Shown piece by piece: positions 23,340 to 31,200 of a DNA stretch of 45,619 nucleotides. The notes beneath the pieces were generated by a model. It was not told the origin of the DNA. It saw nothing but the letters and a program-made list of their open reading frames with translations, and searched no databases. Origin of the DNA: Bacteroidaceae bacterium (lineage in GTDB: Bacteria; Bacteroidota; Bacteroidia; Bacteroidales; Bacteroidaceae); the NCBI GenBank assembly GCA_017557005.1, contig JAFZFZ010000047.1, positions 1 to 45,619 on the forward strand, in the 5' to 3' direction. The translations under genes and the position numbers were made by a program. Position 1 is the first letter of the stretch. Each line of letters begins with the position of its first letter.

Positions 23340-25607
23340 TTATTCCGTTTTCTCTTGATCAAAGTCGAAACCATCAAACAAGTTCTCATCCTTCGGCTTA
23401 CGAGTGCGCTCGCTCTTAGGTTTGATGGGCTTAGAGTAATCGGGCGATTCGGTCAGCACGGGCGCTGCAGACGTCTCAGAAGCAGGCTGTGAGACTGAAG
23501 GGTTCACATCCGCCTCCTTTGCAGGTTCTGCAACAGGCTCAACAACGATTTCAGGGACTACGACCTCTTCGGTGGGTTCGGGCACAGCAGTCGGTTCTAC
23601 AGTTTTAGCCTTCTTCGGTGCACGTTTTGCTGGTTTTTCGGGATTTTCCGTTTTATTCACCGTAGGTTCAAGAATCTCCTCACTACGTGATGCCCACTGA
23701 CGCTTACCGAAGATACGCTCTGCGTCCTCTGCAAAGATCACCTCGCGTTCCATCAACAACTCAGCCAACTCGCGATGACCTTCACTATACTGAAGCAGCA
23801 TGCGCTTAGCACGCTCATACTGCTCAGCGATGAGCGCCTTCACCTCGTTGTCGATAAGCTCGGCAGTCTTTTCGCTATAGGGTTTGTGGAACTGCTCCTG
23901 TGTGTTGTAGTAGCACAAATTAGGCAAGCGGTCGCCCATACCGGCATAAGCAATCATACCATAGGCTTGCTTGGTGACACGCTCAAGGTCGTTCATCGCA
24001 CCGGTCGAGATGCGCCCGATAAAGAGTTCCTCTGCGGCACGACCGCCCAAGATAGCACACATCTCATCGAGCATCTGCTCCTTGGTTGTAATCTGACGCT
24101 CTTCAGGCAGATACCATGCAGCACCGAGGGCACGACCACGAGGCACAATGGTTACCTTCACCAAAGGATCGGCATACTGCAGATGCCAAGAGAGCGTAGC
24201 ATGACCAGCCTCGTGAAGCGCAATCGTACGCTTCTCTTCCATGGTAAGCACCTTGGTCTTCTTCTCCAAGCCACCAATAATACGGTCTACTGCTGCCAGG
24301 AAATCCTCTTTGTCCACCGTATTCTTTCCATGACGAGCTGCGATGAGTGCAGCTTCGTTGCAAACATTGGCAATATCAGCACCCGAGAAACCTGGAGTCT
24401 GACGAGCCAAGAGGTCGATATCGAGCGACTTGTCGAGCTTCAAAGGACGCAGATGCACGCCAAAAACCTCTTTGCGCTCGTTAAGATCGGGAAGGTCGAC
24501 ATGAATCTGACGATCGAAACGACCCGCACGCAGCAATGCCTTGTCAAGAATGTCAACACGGTTGGTAGCCGCAAGAATGATAATGCCACTATTTGTACCA
24601 AAGCCATCCATCTCAGTCAGCAACTGGTTGAGCGTATTCTCACGTTCATCGTTACCGCCCATTGCGGGATTCTTTCCACGAGCACGTCCCACAGCATCAA
24701 TCTCATCGATAAAGATGATACATGGAGCCTTCTCCTTGGCCTGACGGAAAAGATCGCGCACACGAGAAGCACCAACACCGACAAACATCTCCACAAAATC
24801 TGAGCCAGAAAGCGAGAAGAAAGGCACGTCAGCCTCACCAGCTACCGCCTTGGCCAACAAAGTTTTACCAGTTCCCGGAGGACCTACAAGCAAGGCTCCC
24901 TTAGGAATTTTACCTCCCAGTTCGGTGAATTTTTCAGGTTTCTTGAGGAACTCTACAATCTCTTGCACCTCCTGCTTAGCCTCGGCCTGACCTGCTACAT
25001 CCTTAAAGGTTACACGATTGGCTCCACCCTTCTCAAAGAGCTGAGCCTTCGATTTGCCCACATTAAAGATTCCGCCAGCACCTCCTGCAGCTCCTCCACC
25101 GCCACCCATACGACGCATGATAAACACCCACACACCGATGAGCAAGATAAAGGGAAAGACATTCCAGAATATATTGCTAAGCGTATTATCGGTCTTCTTA
25201 TAGTCGAGTTTTCCCTTAAAGGTTCCCGCCTTCTCCTGTTCGTCGAGATAACGATCAAGCGACTCGATAGAACCTACCTCAAGTGTCATCACCACGGGAG
25301 CATCAGTCTGCGCCGCAGATTGACCAAAGATACGTGCTACCGAGTCTGGAATAATGGTAAGCTCTACCTTATTATTATCGTATGCCACCACCTTCTCTAC
25401 ATATCCTTTAGCGACATACTCCTTAAATTCAGAATAAGTAATCGCGCGCGACATGTTGCCGCCGGAAGGACTCTTAAAGAGCAAGAAGGTCAGCGCAACA
25501 ACAATAACCATATACAACCAAGAGAGGTTGAATTTGGGAGTCTTACCCGCGGGCTGAGCACCCCGTTTATTATTGGCAGGACGTTGCGGTTGTCGTTGAT
25601 TGCTCAT
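23340..25607 (-). CDS. ftsH: ATP-dependent zinc metalloprotease FtsH
   Basis: 755 residues. A membrane-anchored AAA+ protease that degrades misfolded membrane proteins and regulatory substrates. A first membrane helix is at about 28-44 and a second at about 147-165 flank the periplasmic domain; a Gly-rich linker follows. The AAA+ domain has Walker A GPPGTGKT (242-249), [10 protein letters not shown] (Walker B) and the Arg-rich second region of homology ([13 protein letters not shown]). The zinc site is HEAGH (H465, E466, H469). Beyond the usual end is a tail of about 100 residues (about 655-755) rich in Pro, Lys, Glu and Val, ending in [13 protein letters not shown], longer than in E. coli. 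It is 1 bp from the rsfS stop. Confidence 0.96.
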   Translation of the reverse strand: MSNQRQPQRPANNKRGAQPAGKTPKFNLSWLYMVIVVALTFLLFKSPSGGNMSRAITYSEFKEYVAKGYVEKVVAYDNNKVELTIIPDSVARIFGQSAAQTDAPVVMTLEVGSIESLDRYLDEQEKAGTFKGKLDYKKTDNTLSNIFWNVFPFILLIGVWVFIMRRMGGGGGAAGGAGGIFNVGKSKAQLFEKGGANRVTFKDVAGQAEAKQEVQEIVEFLKKPEKFTELGGKIPKGALLVGPPGTGKTLLAKAVAGEADVPFFSLSGSDFVEMFVGVGASRVRDLFRQAKEKAPCIIFIDEIDAVGRARGKNPAMGGNDERENTLNQLLTEMDGFGTNSGIIILAATNRVDILDKALLRAGRFDRQIHVDLPDLNERKEVFGVHLRPLKLDKSLDIDLLARQTPGFSGADIANVCNEAALIAARHGKNTVDKEDFLAAVDRIIGGLEKKTKVLTMEEKRTIALHEAGHATLSWHLQYADPLVKVTIVPRGRALGAAWYLPEERQITTKEQMLDEMCAILGGRAAEELFIGRISTGAMNDLERVTKQAYGMIAYAGMGDRLPNLCYYNTQEQFHKPYSEKTAELIDNEVKALIAEQYERAKRMLLQYSEGHRELAELLMEREVIFAEDAERIFGKRQWASRSEEILEPTVNKTENPEKPAKRAPKKAKTVEPTAVPEPTEEVVVPEIVVEPVAEPAKEADVNPSVSQPASETSAAPVLTESPDYSKPIKPKSERTRKPKDENLFDGFDFDQEKTE

Positions 25608-25608
25608 A

Positions 25609-25968
25609 TCAGTCGAGGTTAGGAATCAAGTTTAAGCGAGCATCAGCCCAAAGATTCTCCAAATTATAGAATGTGCGATCCTCAGGCACGAAAATGTGCA
25701 CCAATACATCGCTGTAATCCATAGCTACCCATCGAGCATTGCGCAATCCTTCCACTACGGTGGGTTTCACACCAAGGTGAATGCGTACATAATCGTTCAC
25801 TGAGTCGGCAATGGCAGCCACTTGCGTAGGAGTATTACCTTCGCAAATAACAAAATACTTACATACTGAGTTGTCTGTATCTGTGAGGTCAGCTACAACA
25901 ATATCTTTTCCCTTCTTTTCTTGAATGCCCTCGGCAATTCGCTTCACCAATTCTTCGGTTTCGTACAT
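25609..25968 (-). CDS. rsfS: Ribosomal silencing factor RsfS (Iojap family)
   Basis: 119 residues from the ATG at 25968 (MYETEELVKRIAEGI); the frame is open 13 codons further, but that ATG lies right at the -7 box, so the shorter form is chosen. RsfS binds ribosomal protein uL14 and blocks subunit joining in starvation. Family features: KGKDIVVADLTDTDNSVCKYFVI (C-terminal part of the fold), VVEGLRNARWVAMDYSDVLVHIF and FYNLENLWADA. It is the first gene of rsfS-ftsH-cdsA. Confidence 0.94.
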   Translation of the reverse strand: MYETEELVKRIAEGIQEKKGKDIVVADLTDTDNSVCKYFVICEGNTPTQVAAIADSVNDYVRIHLGVKPTVVEGLRNARWVAMDYSDVLVHIFVPEDRTFYNLENLWADARLNLIPNLD

Positions 25969-26008
25969 ATTATCTATTTTATCTCTATTCGTATATAATA
26001 TTAACATG

Positions 26009-26034
26009 CAAAGATAGATTGTTTTCTCGAAAAC
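26009..26034 (-). promoter_or_regulatory. Promoter of rsfS-ftsH-cdsA with an upstream hairpin
   Basis: TATCTTTG (26016-26009, minus) lies about 40 bp before the rsfS ATG. Four bases upstream is the palindrome GTTTT-CTCG-AAAAC (26021-26034). A second one, GCTCTT-TG-AAGAGC, is at 26038-26051. Confidence 0.6.
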
Positions 26035-26163
26035 ATGCTCTTTGAAGAGCTAAAAAATACAATATTTGAGCTTTTTTAGGGAAATAATTAAAAAAAATGA
26101 AAAAAAATCGCCATTTATTTTGCAGTTAAAATGAATTGCACTACCTTTGCACCACGAAACGAT

Positions 26164-26234
26164 TGGGCTATGGTGTAATGGTAACACTGCAGATTCTGGT
26201 CCTGCCTTTCCTGGTTCGAGTCCGGGTAGCCCAA
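26164..26234 (+). tRNA. tRNA-Gln (anticodon CTG)
   Basis: 71 nt. Acceptor arms TGGGCTA and TAGCCCA with discriminator A; short D arm (AATGGTAA loop); anticodon stem GCAGA/CCTGC around the loop TTCTGGT, giving CTG; T arm CCTGG TTCGAGT CCGGG. The last anticodon stem pair is an A-C mismatch, and the T stem has a G-T or mismatch position. CCA is not encoded. The form matches Bacteroides tRNA-Gln genes. Confidence 0.93.
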
Positions 26235-26243
26235 CGAAGTAAA

Positions 26244-26281
26244 ACAAAGCCGATGCACATGTATCGGCTTTGTTGTTTTTT
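26244..26281 (+). terminator. Intrinsic terminator of tRNA-Gln
   Basis: ACAAAGCCGAT pairs with ATCGGCTTTGT around an 8-nt loop, followed by TGTTTTTTT, ten bases after the tRNA. Confidence 0.9.
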
Positions 26282-26516
26282 ATACCATATACACTCCTAC
26301 TTAAGAAACAAAAACATCCCCTCTTTGTTCCCCTGCACAAACTGCCGAAAGGAGACCTTGATATTGTCGCTCGCTTATTCGTATCTTTATGTTAAAACAT
26401 GAAGAACTTGGGCGCTCGCTGAGAAAAACCAAAGTAAAACTTTGTTTTTCGCTCGCTTATTCGTATCTTTGCGCGAATTTGGAAAAGTAAGTACTAACTA
26501 ATAAAACAATTTATTT
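26282..26516 (+). promoter_or_regulatory. POT transporter promoter region with two promoter-hairpin copies
   Basis: An exact 22-bp direct repeat (TCGCTCGCTTATTCG followed by TATCTTT) is at 26367-26388 and 26449-26470. The downstream copy is a textbook Bacteroidetes promoter: TTTG (26441-26444), 19 bp, TATCTTTG (26464-26471). Its -33 TTTG is the right arm of the hairpin CAAAGT-AAA-ACTTTG (26430-26444). The distal box GCGCTCGCTGAGAAAAA (26412-26428) completes the module. The upstream copy ends TATCTTTA and is weaker. The leader to the ATG is about 40 nt. No gene is present in this stretch. Confidence 0.8.
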
Positions 26517-28067
26517 ATGTTTGAAGGACATCCTAAAGGTCTATGGGCATTAGCCCTCGCAAACACAGGTGAGCGCTTCGGCTACTACACCATGTTGGCA
26601 GTATTCCTGTTCTTTTTGCAGGACAATTTCGGTTTTTCAATGGGAACTTCCAGCTCTATCCAGGCTGCATTCCTCGGTATCGTTTACTTTGTACCCCTCT
26701 TCGGCGGTATGCTGGCCGACAAGTTCGGTTTTGGTAAGATGGTGACCAGTGGTATCGTCATCATGTTCCTTGGCTACTTGTTGCTTTCATTGCCTCTTGG
26801 CGCAGGAGCTATGGCTCTCGGCGTTATGGCATTGGCTCTGCTTTTCATTTGTATCGGTACTGGTCTCTTCAAGGGTAACTTGCAGGTACTTGTAGGTAAC
26901 CTCTACGACGACCCCAAGTATTCAGCTAAGCGCGACGAAGGTTTCAGCATTTTCTACATGGCTATCAACCTCGGCTCTATGTTTGCTGCTGCTGTAGCCC
27001 TCTCTATCATGGCTTGGGCACAGGATTCAATGGGCATCAGCAAGGGCGACTCATACCACTACGCATTTGCTGTAGCATGTATCTCATTGATCCTCTCTAT
27101 TGCTATCTACTACGCATTCCGTAAGACATTTGCTCATGCAGATCGCGCAAAGGTTGCCGCTAATGGCGCTGAGGTTGCAGAAGAGGAGCTTACACCCGCT
27201 CAAACCAAGGAGCGCATCATCTGCCTCTGCTTGGTATTTGCTGTGGTTATTTTCTTCTGGATGGCCTTCCACCAGAACGGTATCACCATGAACCAGTTTG
27301 CACGTGAATACACCGCTACTTCTGAGACAGGCTTCATGAGTCTCTTCCTCAGCAAGTCACTCAGCTTCACTGAGATACGCAGCTTCTGGAACCTCTTATT
27401 ATGCGTAATCACCGTTTATGGCGTGCTCAACATCTTCCAGTCTAAGACAGCTAAGGGCAAGGCAGTTGCAGGCCTCATCGCTGTAGCATCTGTTGGCGTG
27501 CTCGTTTACAAGGCTATGAACGTAACTGGTTCTGTAGTAGTTGAAGCTCCCATCTTCCAGCAGTTCAACCCCTGCTTCGTAGTAGCCCTCACACCGATTA
27601 TCGGTATCATCTTCGGAGCTTTAGCCAAGAAGGGTAAGGAGCCCTCTTCACCCATGAAGATTGGTCTCGGTATGCTCGTTGCTGCTATGGCATTCGTTGT
27701 GCTCTTAGTTGCTTCATGGTCTCTGCCCGCAGCAGAGGAACAAGCAGCCGCTGTAGCTGCAGGTACCGCCACATTGGTATCTCCCAACTGGCTCATCAGC
27801 ACCTACTTCGTGTTGACTATTGCTGAGTTGTTGCTCTCGCCCATCGGTATCTCATTCGTATCAAAGGTAGCTCCTCCCAAGTACAAGGGTATGATGATGG
27901 GTGGATGGTTCGTGGCTACAGCCATCGGAAACTTCCTCATCATGGTTCCTGGTTTGATGTGGGGTATGAACCTCTCTATCATCTGGGGTGTACTCATCGG
28001 CATCTGCCTCCTTTCTGCAGCATTCATCTTCGCTATCCTCAAGCGTCTTGAGGCTGTTGCAAAGTAA
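26517..28067 (+). CDS. Proton-dependent oligopeptide transporter (POT/PTR) family protein
   Basis: 516 residues, an inner-membrane symporter with about 12-14 helices. The family start is present (GLWALALANTGERFGYYTMLAVFLFFL). The second region, FKGNLQVLVGNLYDDPKY, with DEGFSIFYMAINLGSM, is the PTR2-type signature, and helix 10-11 contains ELLLSPIGISFVSKVAPPKYKGMMMG. The usual ExxERFxYY proton-coupling motif here reads NTGERFGYY, so the first Glu is replaced by Asn. Substrates are predicted to be di- or tripeptides, but an altered first Glu makes the coupling mechanism uncertain. It is transcribed alone and followed by a strong terminator. Confidence 0.9.
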   Translation: MFEGHPKGLWALALANTGERFGYYTMLAVFLFFLQDNFGFSMGTSSSIQAAFLGIVYFVPLFGGMLADKFGFGKMVTSGIVIMFLGYLLLSLPLGAGAMALGVMALALLFICIGTGLFKGNLQVLVGNLYDDPKYSAKRDEGFSIFYMAINLGSMFAAAVALSIMAWAQDSMGISKGDSYHYAFAVACISLILSIAIYYAFRKTFAHADRAKVAANGAEVAEEELTPAQTKERIICLCLVFAVVIFFWMAFHQNGITMNQFAREYTATSETGFMSLFLSKSLSFTEIRSFWNLLLCVITVYGVLNIFQSKTAKGKAVAGLIAVASVGVLVYKAMNVTGSVVVEAPIFQQFNPCFVVALTPIIGIIFGALAKKGKEPSSPMKIGLGMLVAAMAFVVLLVASWSLPAAEEQAAAVAAGTATLVSPNWLISTYFVLTIAELLLSPIGISFVSKVAPPKYKGMMMGGWFVATAIGNFLIMVPGLMWGMNLSIIWGVLIGICLLSAAFIFAILKRLEAVAK

Positions 28068-28089
28068 TCACAGCCAGGAAATCGCAATA

Positions 28090-28126
28090 GACAGGAGGGA
28101 AGCCCGCAGGCTTCCCTCCTGTCTTT
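28090..28126 (+). terminator. Intrinsic terminator of the POT gene
   Basis: A 15-bp perfect stem (GACAGGAGGGAAGCC / GGCTTCCCTCCTGTC) with the loop CGCA, then TTTA, 22 bp after the stop. The T run is short. Confidence 0.85.
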
Positions 28127-28215
28127 ACATATCAAGCCCCTACTCGTTAGATTCTCAACATTTCCATACTATATAAGCATTTAAGATGTATACGAATGTT
28201 AATCCATGGAATAAC

Positions 28216-28246
28216 TTTGTAAACATCTGTTTTTTTTGTATTTTTG
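28216..28246 (+). promoter_or_regulatory. Promoter of the glycan-degradation cluster
   Basis: TTTG (28216-28219), exactly 19 bp, TATTTTTG (28239-28246). Transcription would start near 28253, about 20 nt before the ATG at 28275, which rules out the in-frame start at 28236. It lacks the CGCTCGCTTATTCG spacer and the hairpin seen at other promoters. Confidence 0.8.
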
Positions 28247-28274
28247 TCCCGTAAATGAGAAACACTCTTCACTT

Positions 28275-31200
28275 ATGACAAGAAATACTTCACAACATTT
28301 TGCGAGACAAGTTTATGCATGGGCTATCTTCGCGTTCATGCTATGCCTTCCACAATTTCTTCAAGCCAGTGCAAACATCCTTTTACCAAAGGTAAAAATT
28401 GCCAATGAGATGGATAGCGGTGCTTTTGAATTAGGCCGCACAGTTAACATCACTTACAATGGCGCTGCACCATGCGCCCTGCTTGAAGAGGTGTTTACCG
28501 ATAATGGTTGCACATTGGCAGAGGGAGGCGCCACGGTGATCGTTACCCTCGTTGACGAAATCCCTGGCGCATACGACTACGAGCTATATGGCTATGAGAA
28601 TGAGGCATACACGTTGAAGGTTACAGGTAACCATATCGCTATCTCTGCGGCGAGCAATACCGGTGTTATCCGTGCCGCACAAACCCTCACCCAATTAGCC
28701 GAGGGATACGAAGAGAAGAATAGTGCCATTGGTTCGATAGAAATTACTGATTGGCCCGCCTTCAAATTGCGCGGATACATGCACGATGTGGGCCGCTCAT
28801 TCATCCCTGCCGATGAATTGATAAAGCAGATTGAACTTTTCTCACGCTTCAAGGTGAACACCTTCCATTGGCACCTTACCGAGAATCAAGCTTGGCGTTT
28901 TGAGGTAAAAGCATATCCTGCGCTCACCTCTACCGCAAGCATGACTCGCCACGAGGGACAGTACTACACACAGGAGGATTGCAAGCGCGTGATGGCAGCT
29001 GCCAAGAAACATGGTATCATTGTAATTCCCGAGATTGACATGCCCGGTCATAGCGCAGCTTTTGAGCGTGCTATGGGATTCAATATGCAATCAGAAGACG
29101 GCAAGAAGGTATTGAAAGCAACACTCGACGAGGTGGTAGAAGTGTTTGCCGATGCCCCTTACATCCACATCGGTGGCGACGAGGTGAGCACTACAGCTGC
29201 ATACCTCAATGAAATGATTGCCTATGTAGAGAGTAAAGGCAAGAAAGCGGGTATCTGGAACCCCATCAACGGCATCTCGCAAGATAATCTGAACGCTTCA
29301 TTGGCACAGATGTGGGGAACCCGTGGTTACGTAGCTTCAGGGAAAGCCAATATCGACTGCCGATACAACTATACCAACCACTTTGACGTGTTTGCCGACC
29401 TCGTAGGTATCTATAAGAGCAACATCTACTACGAAAGCAAAGGTAACGCTACCGTTGCTGGTGCTATATCTGCTTGTTGGAACGACCGCAAAGTAGAAAG
29501 CGTGACCGACATCATGGCACAAAACAACATCTACGCCAACGTGATTGCTACAGCTGAGCGTGCCTGGATGGGTGGTGGCAAGCGTTATATTGACAACTGC
29601 ACCAATGGCGGAACGAATGGTGGCGGTGGTGTAATGCTTCCCAACTCAGGCGACGAGTACGAGGAGTTTGCCGATTGGGAGCGTCGTTTTCTCTTCCACA
29701 AGGCTAATGCTTTGAAGGACGAGCCTATACCCTACGTTAAGCAGAGCAACGTACGCTGGCGCATCACTGATGCCTTCCCCAACGGCGGCAATGCAGCCAA
29801 GGTGTTCCCTCCCGAAGAGCAGATGAATGCCGCAGGCATACTGCCCGACACCTATACATACGATGGAACCACCTACCGCACAGGTATGGCAACAGGTGCA
29901 GGTATCTACCTCGCCCACACTTGGGGCAAGAGCATCATCAATGCCTACTATGAGGCTCCGGCCTATAACCAGACAGCCTATGCATGGACCTATGTCTACT
30001 CACCCGAAGCACAGACCGTAGGTGCTCAGATTGAGTTCCAAAACTATAGCCGCTCAGAACAAGATCCCGTACCTGCTGCAGGCAACTGGGACCTCTATGG
30101 CTCAAATATCTGGCTCAATGGCACCCCCATTCCTGCTCCCTCTTATGACAATACGGGCGTGAACATCAATAGCAAGGAGGTAACTCTGAAAAATGAGAAT
30201 TTTGCCGCTCGCCGACCCATTGCCGTACAACTCAAGAAGGGTTGGAACAAGGTATTCCTCAAACTCCCCTACATAAATGCTGGATACCGTCTCGACAAAT
30301 GGATGTTTACCTTTGTACTCACTGACCTTGATGGCGTGGCTGCAGTAGACGGACTCATCTACTCGCCCAACCAATGCATGGACGAGGCTGCCGAACAGGT
30401 GGCTGCCAAAATCAGTGAAGTAAAGCAAAATCGCGCAGCATACATTAACACACTGCCAGGCTATTGGCCCGAGAGTGCCGCAGCAAGCCTCGATGCCAAG
30501 ATTGCCGAAATTGAAGACACCTTCTCTGAGGAGATGACAGCTGAGCAGCGTGCTGCACAACTCACCGAACTGGACAATGCATTGCAGGCCATGAAGAGCG
30601 CTTGCACAGCAGCCAATATGAATCAACCCGTTGCTACTACAGCAACTGACACCACCTATTATCGCATGTACACTCCGCTCCGCGAGAACCGTTACCCCAC
30701 ATCAAAGGGCGTAGGAGCCGAGATTATCGGCGAGCAGACCGCTACCGATAATTCGACATGGATGTTTGTAAAGCGTGCAGATAATAGCTATAACATCATC
30801 AATGCCGTAGACGGAAGCTACATTTCACCAGCGAGCAGCAACAATACCGCATTGCTCACATCGGGCTCAGTGCCTTCGGCTGGCTGGACCATCAAGCCCG
30901 CCGATGCAGCAGGTTACGTTATCATCACGAGTGGCAGTGCGCAGTTTAACCAAACAAACAGTGGGCACAGCTACAAGGTTTTTAATTGGGGCAGCGGTAC
31001 CAACACCTCTGATACTGGCTGCAAATATGTTTTTGAAGAGGTGGAATACACTCCCGAGGACCTCGGGGGCAACGAAAGCAGCAACGACAATACATTCTAC
31101 ATTGCAGCACATACCAAACAAAGCGACGGAAGTTACATTGACCGCTACCTCTATGTCAGTAATGAAACACTAACCAATAGCACCAGCTATGACAAAGGGA

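Noticed and set aside
23775..24803. 342-codon plus-strand ORF opposite ftsH
   Set aside because: Antisense to the AAA+ and protease motifs of FtsH; no family resemblance.
26050..26340. Minus-strand ORF across tRNA-Gln
   Set aside because: Overlaps a clear tRNA and its terminator.
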